NCBI GenBank assembly: GCA_015680685.1
Contig: MNCI01010845.1
Span: forward strand, 351,008 to 415,007
Direction of reading: 5' to 3'
DNA: 64,000 nt
From: Gnetum montanum
Taxonomy: Eukaryota; Streptophyta; Gnetopsida; Gnetales; Gnetaceae
Shown: one piece after another, positions 44,530 to 55,548 of the stretch
Position numbering within the stretch: position 1 is the first letter of the stretch
Layout of the letters: each line of letters begins with the position of its first letter
Notes under the pieces: model-generated
What the model was told of the DNA's origin: nothing
The model's database searches: none
Seen by the model: only the letters and a program-made list of their open reading frames with translations
Translations under genes and position numbers: made by a program

Positions 44530-44945
44530 CAAGTATGCCTAATGTCCAAAATATGATCTATAACTATCACAATGGACTATGTGTTAATCTGTGGATGAGG
44601 CTAACTTAGTATCTAAATATTCACTATCTTCCACTTGGACTAGTAGCAATTCTAACATGTATGGTTTAGTTCAAGGTGAGGTGTATGATCATAATACTAT
44701 TCAACATTTAGTAACCCTAATGAAAAATATAGAAACTAATTAGTTAAAATAATACATTAGAGAGTAGATTCTAATCTAGCCTAGGTGATAAGTGTCTAAT
44801 TATCAACTTGTTATACATGTTTAGAATTCATGTACCGAGCATTGGGCTTACCAAATGTTATCTTATTGGACAAACCAAGCAATAGCATTACTAGGATTTC
44901 CAAGTGAATATGTATTTAAACTTAAAATTGGTTGTAGTTATTTCT
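44530..44945 (-). repeat. Inverted LTR fragment upstream of J
   Basis: CTTCCACTTGGACTAGTAGC and ATGTATGGTTTAGTTCAAGG are the reverse complement of LTR sequence in H (40095-40145), and GCATTACTAGGATTTCC matches the reverse of GGTAATCCTAGTAGT. It lies between I and the LTR-end plus primer site of J in the opposite orientation. Confidence 0.65.
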
Positions 44946-45002
44946 GCAAATTATGAAAATGAAAATGAAATGAAGCTTTGTCACATCTAAAGACCTCATC
45001 AT

Positions 45003-45020
45003 TGGCATTGTTGTCAAGGA
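45003..45020 (+). promoter_or_regulatory. Decayed primer binding site of J
   Basis: TGGCATTGTTGTCAAGGA after CTCATCAT, aligned with TGGCACCGTAGCCGAGGA of B. The differences are mostly C-to-T or G-to-A. Confidence 0.6.
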
Positions 45021-45152
45021 TCTTTAGTTAGCTTCATGTGCTTATAGGATAGTGAAAATCCTTCACATTTTTGGATCAAACCTTAAAGTCATAATCATTC
45101 TAACACTATTAACAACTGCAAAAATCATGCTAAATTTTTCTTCTAATCCAAA

Positions 45153-47480
45153 ATGTCTTCTTCTCATAGGCATGGTGGGTCAAAACTGCAAGTGCTCCAA
45201 GAATGCAAAGTGATATTTACTCATCCAAATGATTTTGTGCCTAATTTCACCTTCATTCTGCATCAAGATGAATAGATGTGATGGAGAGACATGGAGGGAA
45301 AAGTTTTGTTTCTACCTAACCGATCAGTTCTTGGGATGCTACTCTAGATTCTTAAGAGGTTAGGTATGCAAGATCTCAATCATGAATATGTTGTGCAGCA
45401 ACTTGAATATTGAGACTATCATCCCATTGAAAAATAATGGAAAAGAGATTTATAATAGGAGAAATGCTATGAAGTTATGAAGGGGAAATGGTTTTATAAC
45501 TCCTTATTCCTACTAAACCAAAAAGATGATTAGGATCCTCTCTTTGAGGATTCTCAGCATGTAGATTCTCCTCCCCTTGATTTCATTAAAGGGAGCTTGA
45601 ACCAAAATTTATAGTCCACTATAAATAATCCTAGTTCAGGAAAGAATGGATCTCATGATCATGAGGGATCCAAAAGTGGGAGTCATGGTACGGACAAGGA
45701 TAGGCATCATGATGATGATCATGGCTGTGATCATCAAAGAAGGTGTGGCTGGCACCACTATGCTAGTCTTCCTTCCTCTTCACCTTCATCATCCTCTTCC
45801 TCCTCCTTAAGATTTGACTAAAATCGCAGAGGGTGTGATCATGATATAGGTGGTCAATAGGATAGAAATGATTGTAATTGTAGTACCTATCAAGATGATC
45901 AAGATCAAAGGTGTGGACATTCAAGGAAGGCCCACCACCATGAGAAAAGGAGTAGTAGAGGGCATCATAGGCACCATGACCATCATAGAGGTCATGATAA
46001 TGATAAGCCTTTTCTTGCAACTTGAAACATACTAAACATTATAGAGGTAGTCAAAATTCCAAAAAGGCATATGAAATATAACCAAATAAATCAATTGGAT
46101 ATGAACAAAATCCTTAAATTTGAAGGGGGATACAACTCAAATTCATAGAATCATCTATAAGCCTTTCATGATGCTTGTGCCTTGTAGAACATAGAAAATG
46201 ATTAGAAAAAACTTAAGCTATTTCCCATGATACTCATAAGAGAATTAGAAAGTTGGTATTGCTCTTTGGAGCCAAAATCAATTCATAGATGGAGTACGAT
46301 GCTTGAGTTATTTAATGACAAATATCAAATGTACCCTTGAGTGTCCAACTTGAGAAACTATATCCAAGGTTGGTGACATGGAATACATAAACCCTTGGAT
46401 GTAGCCATGGGCTAGTATTATTCTCTTTTGCACAAATTTTCTAGCCATGGTTATTCTCAAAGGAAGTAGCTTTGCAATATCATAGATGGGCTTCAATCAA
46501 AAACATGAAGAACCCTTGGGGTCTATGCCCAAGGAAGATTGTCAAAATTAAGAGCCCATCAAATCCAAATGCTTATTGAGAAGGTTGCAAAGGAAGAAGG
46601 GGAGCTTAAAAAAAGAGAAAGTGTAGAGGAGTATAACTAGAAACCTTCCATCAAAAAAAGGGAAGTCTAGTTTGTTGACAATGAGGATGAGGCACCACTT
46701 GATGATGTGATGCAATGAAAAACTTTGTCGATCTAGAAATCTATATTCAAAAGTTTGGCTAAGGTAGATAAAATGTGAGACTATTTAGATGAAAATTTCT
46801 AAAGAGCTCTAAAAATTGCAAATAAATCCAAAGATCAAAGTAGTGATCATTACTGCAAGAGAAGGAAGGAGGCTAAACATGCCCACCAAAGGGATAACGG
46901 CAATGCTATTGTAGTTAAAAAGGTTATGAAGTTTGAATTAGATGATGATGATGGATGTGACATCTACCAATATGAACATCCTAAGGGATGTTTTCCTATC
47001 TTTTCACACTTGTAGGAATTTGGAGTGTATGCTCTAAATCTTAGATCGGCAAGAAGGCAAGCGCCAAAAAGATTACCCTATTCGCAAGGTAATCCTAGGT
47101 AGTTCTACTAGCAACAATAAGCTTATTACCCAAGTGGAGCTCCACCACAACCATATGAGTAGTATCATTAGTGGTAGCATCCATAGATATGGGGGATGTA
47201 ACCATCAAGGTAGCAGTACCCTTATAGAAAACTTGATTCATATGGGCACTATGTTCAATAACCTATGTCTCTACGTGACACTCTCAATCATGCCTCATTC
47301 CAACATCACTACTACCCTCCTAAGTATTACAAAGTTCATTCTCCATATCCAAGAGGGAAGCCCTCATATCCTTATCACCCTCCTCGTTCTTCTGCTCATG
47401 TCCTTCCATCCTCAACCCAATTACCACTTACTCTATCAATGCAACGTCAAATTCCAACCCATTTGTAGCAATGTAATGCT
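45153..47480 (+). pseudogene. gag of element J
   Basis: MSSSHRHGGSKLQVLQECKV, then VIFTHPNDFVPNFTFILHQD, parallel to gag of B. A His/Asp-rich stretch follows (KDRHHDDDHGCDHQRR; later CDHDIGG, RCGHSRKAHHH, HHRHHDHHRGHDND) at 45650-46010. Core: LDMNKILKFEGGYNSNS, KLKLFPMILIRELESWYCSL, WSTMLELFNDKYQMYP, KPLDVAMG, IIDGLQSKT, RTLGVYAQGRLSKLRAHQIQ. Knuckle remnant CDIYQYEHPKGCFPIFSHL near 46960. A Tyr/Pro/Gln-rich tail runs to LQCNATRTINVQ-like sequence at 47468. Many TAG/TAA stops. Confidence 0.82.
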
Positions 47481-48165
47481 ACTAGGACCATTAACGTACA
47501 ACCAACTCCTTAGCTGAGTGGTTTAGAACCTAGACCTCCATTTTTCTAAACCAATAGCTCTACAAAGCCCTCAAAAACTCATGTAGTTGATAATCCTACA
47601 TCTTCCTAATCCTTTGCATCAATACCCTTCAATCCAAATACCTCCCAAGGTGCATACCATCATGCTAACCCATGTTGTAATTGATTGGACCAAAGTTGGC
47701 CACCTTCCTAGGAAACTATCTAATTCTAGAAGTCCCCTCATTTACCTTCAAATTACTATAAATGAACCTTGTAAAGCTCTTCTAGATTTAGGTTTTAGTA
47801 TCAATCTAATTTCTCATGAAATGTATAAAGCCTAGAACCTACATCCAATCAAGAAGAATAACATTCATCTTGAGTTGGCATATTAGTCCATCACTGTTTC
47901 CTTGGGATTAGTGGAGGACATTGTGACCACTATTTGTGGGTGGTCATATCCTACCAATTACTTGATAATTTGTGTTGACAATTTCAATGGGGACTTACCA
48001 ATCATCATGGAAAGGTCTTGGCTAAGCACTATTGATGCATGCTTGGGAATCAGAGATCTTTTCATGGAAGTTTCCAAGGAAAATGCTTTTGGAAAGATCA
48101 AGAAGAAAAGAGTTTCATGCATCACATATAGTGATATAGTATGCAACTATGTGAAAAATTTATGA
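47481..48165 (+). pseudogene. Protease of element J
   Basis: HVVIDWTKVGHLPRKLSNSR, SPLIYLQITINEPCKALLDL, GFSINLISHEMYKA (active site DLGFS for DLGAS), HLELAY, SITVSLGLVEDIVTTICGWS, LPIIMERSWLSTIDACLGIR and KKRVSCITYSD. Colinear with protease of B and H. The glycine of the conserved IMGR is Glu (IMER). Confidence 0.85.
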
Positions 48166-48314
48166 TCAATCAAAGCATGTAGATAGTGTGCAAATTAGTT
48201 TGAAATTCAAATATGACTATATGCAATAGCCACAAAGTAGGAGGGCACGTAATGGCTAATAGCTGATCCTGAAAGTAGCACACTTTGTATGGAATCCACT
48301 GAGAGCTTAACTAG

Positions 48315-49128
48315 TGATGAGTGGCGAGGTACCCCTACACTCAACCATACGAATATGAGTGTTTCACATGTGATTTGGTCGAACTCCAAGGACTAAGTGC
48401 TTACGCGTCTTAATGGAACACTCAAGGTTAATCAATCATTGTCTTCCCAAAATTACTTGTATTTTCATGGTTGTATGGTTAAGTAAGCTTGAGGTATATG
48501 ATTTTTATAACTTTTATCTTTTTAATGTCTTATGCTAATAGGAGAAGGTAAAGAGAACTAAGTGACTAGCTTATGTTAACTATTCACTAACTAAGTTCTA
48601 ATTGTTCCTAACACCAGTATCTATTCCCACTTGCTACACATATCCTAAACTAGTGCAATGCTACTGGGATTACCAAATGCTAATCATTACTAGGTTACCA
48701 GTCACTACACACATGCTCGAAGCGGTCATACTGAGTGTACTTAACTAGGAGATTCAAGGGTTGAGAGAGAGATTAATTAACTAGGAAAGCATTTAAACAT
48801 TCAACAATAATTAATTACTATTTAGCTTAATTTGTATGCTACAAGGTTTATCATAAAGTTCATCTTTATTGTTGTACACAAATGTGTGCTCAGGTACAAA
48901 TTGCTTGAACAAAGATCCGTTCACTCTATGACTCCTACTACGGGCACATAGGAATTATTCTAACTCTAGAATGGTAAAAATATTAGAGTTTTGCTAAGGG
49001 TCTAAGTCTTACAATCTTGAACAAGGGAAGCCACCTCTTATTTATAGAATATGAGGCAGGATGCAATATCACATATGCGATATCACGTGGCGGATGTGAT
49101 ATAGCGTACGCGATATCGCAACTCATCA
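48315..49128 (-). mobile_element. Inverted solo LTR of the B subfamily
   Basis: An LTR on the minus strand, TGATGAGTTGCGATATCGCG to GTACCTCGCCACTCATCA, flanked by a perfect 5-bp duplication ACTAG (48310-48314 and 49129-49133). U3 at the right end has the GATATC and TACGCGATATCG palindromes of element B, and TTTATAGA/TCTATAAATAAGAG at 49039-49046 (minus TATA). No internal sequence remains, the product expected of LTR-LTR recombination. It separates protease from RT of J. Confidence 0.92.
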
Positions 49129-49133
49129 ACTAG

Positions 49134-49449
49134 TATCCGTGTTGTAGGCATGGATGAACTAGAGTAAGTTCATTACCAACTCTCTGATGATGAACCCAAT
49201 GACACTTATTAGAGAGAGTTGGAAATCCTTAAAAATTTTAAACATGAGTCCTTAGAGTTGAAAACTATACTTGCTAGCATGGAGTATGCATTTCTAAAAA
49301 TGGCAAGCTAGTGATAATCAATGCCAACCTATCCCCTAAATAGAAAGAAAAGTTGTTGAACATGGTTAATAAATAGCCAACAATCTTTACTTGGTTATAC
49401 CCCAAAATCGCTAGGGTTGATCCTAGGATATGCCAACATTACATCTATA
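49134..49449 (+). pseudogene. RT N-terminal extension of element J
   Basis: After the solo LTR: VVGMDELE, LSDDEPND, LKNFKHESLELKTILASMEY-like reading, VIINANLSP, ERKLLNMVNK, PTIFTWLYPKIARVDPRICQ then HYIYS. It matches the Athila-type segment before RT (VIIxSxLTxEQExxLLxVLxxHKxAIGWxxADIxGISPxICMH). Interrupted by K at 49454. Confidence 0.75.
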
Positions 49450-49454
49450 GTAAC

Positions 49455-50357
49455 TAATGAATCATGGTTTTCGGGGATTGCGTATACTAGGCCTCATATA
49501 CGTGGCCCCATATATGTGGCCCCATATACTAAGCCCATTGTGTATACTAGGCCCCGTATACTAGGCCCTATATACGCAGCCCCGTTTACACAACGTCTAT
49601 TCTAGCCTATAAACAAGTGGCCCTCCACCACACCTAGGTACCTTTCTAGTAGTCGTAGTGAAGCTCTTGCATTTTTTTCTGTAGGAGTTAGAATATTTTC
49701 CCAAGTGCTTGCTCGTAGTGTGATGCTTGTAATTGTATGACACCTTTATTTGAGTGTGACAAACTTGGACAGGCACATGACCAGAAATAAAGATCAAGAT
49801 TACTTCATCATTGCAGCATTCACTTAGTTTTAATTGTTTAATTGTTATTATTAATTGTTATTGTTATTTATTGTTTTCTTAGTTAATATTTCTTTATCAT
49901 CATTTACTATTCCTATTGTTAAATGCAGAATGAGTAAAACTTAATCACGAACATTTAATATGACTACTTGGTAACCCAGTAGCATACCTAGGATCTACGC
50001 TTGGTAATCCTAGTAATAGTCATGCACGAGGTCCAAGATGTGTACGGATGATTAAGGAATGGATGCTCATCGCACTTAGGCTAGCTTAGACTCCATTTCC
50101 TATTGCTTATTAGTTTAATCAAGATTATTTTCCATTGTCTCTAGGAGTAGCACTAGTTTAGGATCACATCATACGTCTCACTCTGGACTAAACCATATGT
50201 GACAAAGAAAATACTAGTTCAAGTGGGAAGACAGTGAACTGCAATCAATGTGTAACTATTTAGATACCACAACTAGCCTGTCCACGGAGTTCGACCAAAT
50301 AGTGCATGAACGCTTGTATTCATATGGTTGAGTGTAGGGGTATCTCACCACTCATCA
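49455..50357 (+). repeat. 5' LTR of element K
   Basis: 903 bp, TAATGAATCATGGTTTTCGG (TG mutated to TA) to CTCACCACTCATCA. U3 has repeats of GTATACTAGGCC (49481-49590) before GCCTATAAACAAGTGG. R/U5 matches H and K 3' LTR. Confidence 0.9.
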
Positions 50358-50358
50358 T

Positions 50359-50376
50359 TGGCACCATTGCCGAGGA
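50359..50376 (+). promoter_or_regulatory. Primer binding site of K
   Basis: TGGCACCATTGCCGAGGA one base after the LTR end; same type as B. Confidence 0.8.
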
Positions 50377-50496
50377 TGGTGCTAGTTATTTAGATTAGTT
50401 ACATCATACAATATCATTGTAACAAATCTTTGATGATATATCTTTCAGAAACATAATAATAATAATTGTAATTAAATCACACACAAATTTACAACC

Positions 50497-52446
50497 ATGT
50501 CTCTCCTACAAGACTATAATAATGCCACATCTAGTGAGGCAATTCATTGGATAACTAATGAATATTATGACAATGAAGATTGGAGTACGCAACCCAAGGT
50601 GGGGATTTGTTATAAACATAAACAAAGACAACATCGTCCCAACGCATGAAAGCATAACTTACTTGATGACGATGAACCCCTAATGGCCACTACAAGCTTA
50701 ACAGAAATACAAGAGGCTTGATTTAAACAACTTTTCCAAGTTTTCAAGGGGCTATGATTTAGATCTGCAAAAACATTTACAAGCCTTCTATGATGCCTAT
50801 ACATGGAACAATATTGATAATGGGTGGCAAAAGCGTAAGCTCTTTCCTCTGACACTCGTTGGCCAAGAAAAAGTATGGTATAGGTCGTTAAAACCAAAAT
50901 CAATTAGACGTTGGCCAACAATGGTAGAACTTTTTAACGAAAGATATCAAACCTATGTGAGAGTGTCAGCCTTGAGAAGACAAATTCAAGAATGGAAACA
51001 AGTGCAACATGAACCCTTGGACATGGCCTTAGAAATATATTATGCATTGTTAAAAAACTTCCCAGGTCATGGGTTCTCTGAGGAAAGGTTAATGTACCAT
51101 ATCATAGATGGGCTCTGTAATGAAACAAGGGATATCCTAGGGATGTACACCCGAGGTCAACTATATGAGCTATGAACCCATCAATTACAAGAGCTTATTA
51201 AGCGGGTAGCAAAAGAAGAAGGAGAAATAGCCAACTAGGAGAATGTTGAAATTTCTCAACATTACCAAAATCTCAACTTAACAAGGGTCCATGATCATGA
51301 AGAGGAGAAATCCACTCACTTGAAGGAGGTGGAATCATCTTTGCCAATCCTACAATCACTAGATGAAACTGAGGCAAAGATCAATAAGATAATGGACTGG
51401 GTACATGAAAGATGTGGAGAATATGCCAACATTATTAGAGGAAGAACTATGTCAAAGTGTGAAACAGGACAAGACACAACGTGACAATTGAAACAAAGGG
51501 TAGAAGAGAATAAGGATAAGGACTCAACTGCCAATAATAAGTATCAATGTAACGTCTATCTATACGATCATCCCAAAGACCAATGTTTGATTTTGTCACA
51601 TTTACATGAGCATTGGGTAGAAATGTTACATCCAGATTTCATACAGAAATATCAAGTTCAACCACAGTGGAGAAAACCTCAGTCGTGGGGGAGGCCACCT
51701 CCAACTGGACCATACCCTTCGTATGTCCTAGCGTCAAATGCTTATTATGTTCAACACCCTGTTTCTCCAACAAGATTAGCATCCTCTACCTCACCTCATC
51801 ATTATCATTCTCCCGAGTATTATCCACCCATGTCCTCTCCAACAAGATCACCACCTCATGTGCCTTACACTTCTCCTCAACCTCAATATTCTCATACTTC
51901 ACCCCCTTCTACATTACCGCCAGCTATGCCAGAAGATTTTGCACCACAACACCAACCTGCAAACATTACTTATGCTGCTACTATCAACAATAGTGAAGGT
52001 CCTTCACAAGATTGAAGGTGTCCCTTCTTCAAACATGACCATTGAAAGGGACACCACAATTCAGAAATCACTGCATCCGCCAACTCAGCACAAATCCAAC
52101 ACTATGGTGCATCTTCCTCTTCAAACCCAATGCCTCATGTTACTCTATCTGTACCATCAATCAACACTCCAACCACTATTCGGCCCAATGAATATTGCCA
52201 CATGGGGAGACATGTTGATCCTTGCATACCATCTTAAGGTTGCAAGTACCATAGTGGGTCAACTCCTTATAAATTAACCACATCTTATAACTTTCCCCAC
52301 TATGTCAACTCTAATCAAGTGTGTGAACCCCAATGGGGTAAGTATGACCAGGCGCCAATATTTCCAACATGCAAGGACCCCCACCTTCCATTTATTAATT
52401 CTAGCCATGCTCAACCATTTAGCTATTGGGAATATCCTCCATTCTA
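50497..52446 (+). pseudogene. gag of element K
   Basis: Starts MSLLQDYNNATSSEAIHWIT. Core: LQKHLQAFYDAYTWNNIDNG then WQKRKLFPLTL, VWYRSLKPKSIRRWPTMVEL, FNERYQTYVRVSALRRQIQE, EPLDMALEIYYALLKNFPGH, MYHIIDGLCNETRDILGMYT. Zinc-knuckle remnant QCNVYLYDHPKDQCLILSHL at about 51549. The tail is Pro/Ser/Tyr-rich (51700-52013). After one stop at 52013-52015 the frame goes on as a Ser/Pro-rich stretch containing CHMGRHVDPCIPS and ends YWEYPPF. Lacks the His-rich N-terminal segment of B and J. One frameshift near 50720 and about seven stops. Confidence 0.88.
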
Positions 52447-53142
52447 ACAACACAGAATTAATAAATATTTTTCTATTTCTTTAATTTTTGAACTTTTTGT
52501 TTTCCAGTTTTTCACCTTTTAATTTATTATTTTATCTTTTTATAAGTAACCTCATCTACAAATAAAACACTCATGTGAGTCATTGGTTAAGGTGTTATTC
52601 TATGCTATCAAGTCTCAGGTGACTAATTATTTGGACAGGGAACCCACCATATCCACCCAACCATTCTATTAATAAGAGGATCTACTCTAGGTATGATGAT
52701 ATTCTTGATATCATTAAAACTTAAAGTAATTTTGTGCTCATTATTCCTAGAGTGAAAAATGATGGACTAAGAGGGAATGGCTAGGGTGTGACATCAAGGG
52801 AACTTGTGAATTCTTTTTGGTGACATCTGTAGGTGCTATCATGCAACTTGGTTGTACTAAGATCCTTGTAGATCTAATAGAAAATGGGAGTAAGAGTATT
52901 AAAGGCATCCAATAAAGATGAGATTTTAAAAAAAAGGCACCCAAGGAGGAGCCACTACTACTGGGAACCCTATGAGTTCCACAAGTTTTGTGTCTGTGTC
53001 CAAATTTTGTTTAATCCTCCACTGCGGCATGAATAAATTCCTAGTCAGTCAATAATCCCATACCTATCCACTATGTATTCAATTGAGCTTATTCCTCACT
53101 TTATTTAACTCAAGGATGAGTTTTTATTCAGTTGTGGGGGTA
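52447..53142 (+). other. 3' non-coding region and polypurine tract of K
   Basis: Has TAGGGTGTGACATCAAGGGA at 52782, shared with B, H and J, and near the end CAGTCAATAATCCCATACC and GTTGTGGGGGTA (polypurine tract) like B and L. No protein. Shorter than in B because the GGGGAGGACCC block is missing. Confidence 0.75.
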
Positions 53143-53973
53143 TGATGAATCATGGTTTTCAGGGACTACGTATACTAGGCCTCGTATATGCAATCTCGTT
53201 TACACAATGTCTATTCTAGCCTATAAATAAATGGCCCTCCACCACACCTACGTACCTTTCTAGTAGTCGTAGCGAAGCTCTTGCATTGTTTTTTCATAGG
53301 AGTCATAATGTTTTCCCAAGTGCATGCCCACAGTGTGATGCTTGTAATTGTATGGCACCTTTATTCGAGTGTGATGTACTTAGATGCACACATGACCGAA
53401 AATAAAGATCGAGATTACTTCATCATTGCAGCATTCACTTAATTTTAATTTTTTAATTGTTATTATTAATTATTACTTTTATTTATCATTTTCTTAGTTA
53501 ATATTTCTTTATCATCATTTACTATTCCTGTTATTAAATGTGGAATGAGTATGACTTAATCATGAACATTTAAGTATGACTACTTGGTAACCCAGTAGTG
53601 TACCTAGGATCTATGCTTGGTAACCCTAGTAGTAGTCATGCACGAGGTCCAAGATGTGTACGAATGATTAAGGAACGGATGCTCATCACACTTAGGCTAG
53701 CTTAGAATCCATTTCCTATTGCTTATTAGTTTAATCAAGATTATTTTCCATTTTCTATAGGAGTAGCACTAGTTTAGGATCACATCATATGCCTCACTCT
53801 AGACTAAACCATACGTGACAAAGAAAATACTAGTCTAGGTGGGAAGACAGTGAACTGCGATCAATGTGTAACTATATAGATACCACAACTAGCCTATCCA
53901 CAGAGTTCAACTGGATCGTGCGTGAATGCTCGTATTTTTATGGTTGAGTGTAGGGGTATCTCGCCACTCATCA
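53143..53973 (+). repeat. 3' LTR of element K
   Basis: 831 bp, TGATGAATCATGGTTTTCAG to CTCGCCACTCATCA. TATA box GCCTATAAATAAATGG at 53218. Compared with the 5' LTR it has fewer GTATACTAGGCC units in U3. Confidence 0.92.
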
Positions 53974-53978
53974 CTAAC

Positions 53979-54850
53979 CCTTCCATCAAGCCAAAAAGGT
54001 AGTCGTAGTAGTGGCTGAACCCCAAATTGAAGTAGATTGTCAAAGAATAAATTGAATAACTCCTCAAGGTGGGTTTCATGTATCCAATTTCAAATAGTGA
54101 GTGGTTTAGCCCACTTGTAATTGTGCCAAAGAAATGTGGTGAGTGGAGGGTGGGTATTGATTTCAGGTTGTTGAACATGGTGACCTACAAAGATCATTTT
54201 CTATTACCATTTGTGGACTAGTTGTTGGACACTATTTCTAGGCATTGTTTCTATAGCTTTCTTGATAGTTATAGTGGCTATAACCAAATTTATATCACAC
54301 CAAATAATTAGGCCAAAAATACATTCACAAGTTACTAGGAAACTTTTGCATATTAAAAGATTCTCTTTAGTCTATGCAATGCCCCTACAACCTTCCAATG
54401 CCTTATCCTTAGCATTTTTTAGTAGTATATTGGTAGTGGGATGGAAGTATTTTTAGATGAATTCTCCACCTATGGTGCTACATTTGAGTAGGTCCTAAAA
54501 CACCTTGAGAAAGTGCTTAAAAGATACGTAAAGATCAATCTTTATCTCAATTGGTAAAAGTGCCATTTGATGGTCCAAGAGAGCATTGTGCTTGGGAAAA
54601 GAATCTTATAAGTAGGGATTGAGGTGAACCTTAAAAAGATTAGGGTCATCTAAAACATAACCCACCAATCAGGGATCATTAAAGATGTTTTGTCATTCCT
54701 TGGAAACATTGGCTACTACTAATAATTCATAGAGAATGTTTCTAAGATCAATAAACCATTGGTCGAGCTTACAAAGAAAAGCTTTTAGAAACTCCAATTC
54801 TATGAGAACCTAATTGGTCTCATCCATTTCACATCATGATGGATGCATCG
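53979..54850 (+). pseudogene. Reverse transcriptase of element J
   Basis: Athila-type gypsy RT, resumed after K: WFSPLVIVPKKCGEWRVGID then FRLLNMVTYKDHFLLPFVD, stop, LLDTISRHCFYSFLDSYSGY then NQIYITP, FSLCNAPTTFQCL, EVFLDEFSTYGATFE (equivalent of FMDDFS; second catalytic Asp is Glu), VLKHLEKVLKRYVKINLYLN, KCHLMVQESIVLGKRIL and FLGNIGYY. Frame changes near 54180 and 54300 and many stops. Confidence 0.85.
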
Positions 54851-55196
54851 AACTATGCCTTAGGAGTAGTTCTTATGTAGTTAGATGATTAGAAAGGTTA
54901 TTATTACATCCACTACACAAGTTGAAGCATTGTAAGTACATAGCTTAACTACAACAAAATAGAGAAGGAGCTAATGGCAATGGTGTATTCCTTAGAGAAA
55001 TTCAGGCACTACGTGCTTGGATACAAGGTTTTTGTGCACACGGACCATAGTGTCATTCACTTCCTCATGAACAAGTCAATGGCAAGCCTCCCATGTCATA
55101 CGATAGCTTGTGATCTTATAGAAATTCAATCTTATGATAGTAGATCAAAATGGAACTAAGAATGTGGTCATCGATTACTTTTCTTGGTTACAATAG
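54851..55196 (+). pseudogene. RNase H of element J
   Basis: MDASNYALGVVL-like reading at 54840, then after a shift ELMAMVYSLEKFRHYVLGYK and VFVHTDHSVIHFLMNK, and VVIDYFSWL. It fits gypsy RNase H (xDAxxxAxGAVLxQ..EKExLAxVxAxxKFRxYLxGxxxxxxTDHxALxxLxxK). The Asp of HTDH is kept. Confidence 0.82.
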
Positions 55197-55257
55197 GAAA
55201 ACAAACAAGAGGAAAGCCCACTCTCTGATCAATTTCCTAATGAAGTGAAATAGGCAT

Positions 55258-55548
55258 TCAACAAAAAAATGTCATGACCTTAGAATAATGAAAGTAAAAT
55301 TTCAACCTAGAGACAAGGTCCTCTGCTGGAACCCCACACATGTGCCACAATGAACAAAGTTCCAAACATTGTGTGAAGGGCCTTATATCATTTATGAAAC
55401 CTTTTCTTTTTGGATCATGTTGATCTAAAAACCTGAGAGCCTAACCAAAAAAGCTATCAACATACAACAAGTAAAACCTTTCCATGATGCAAAGAAAGCC
55501 AATGCAAGCAATTCCTCCTTAGATGAACAACCTTACTTGATTTTTTGA
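55258..55548 (+). pseudogene. Integrase C-terminal fragment of element J
   Basis: KFQPRDKVLCWNPTHVP, stop, TKFQTLCEGPYIIYETFSFW, AINIQQVKPFHD and DEQPYLIF before a stop at 55546. This is the C-terminal part after the catalytic core (xGDxVLLxxxx..SxWxGPFxVxxV..xVNGxRLKxY). Zinc-binding and DDE core, normally ~300 residues, are missing between 55200 and 55258. Confidence 0.7.

Larger units (their letters stand above)
49455..53973 (+). mobile_element. Element K: gag-only LTR element
   Basis: Complete structure: 5' LTR 49455-50357, primer site, gag (50497-52446), ~0.7 kb non-coding, polypurine tract and 3' LTR 53143-53973. Target duplication GTAAC/CTAAC (49450-49454, 53974-53978; one mismatch) inside the RT of J. 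No protease, RT, RNase H or integrase. It resembles the class known as TR-GAG (terminal-repeat elements with only gag). Its gag has the fewest stops of the family in this window, consistent with a younger insertion. Confidence 0.9.

Noticed and set aside
45763-46020. Minus-strand His/Tyr/Asp-rich frame
   Set aside because: Antisense of the His/Asp-rich segment of gag in J.
47134-47517. 127-codon plus frame in J
   Set aside because: Out-of-frame reading of the Pro/Tyr-rich gag tail; the homologous frame is the one matching B (YHPPRSSAHVLPSSTQLPL).
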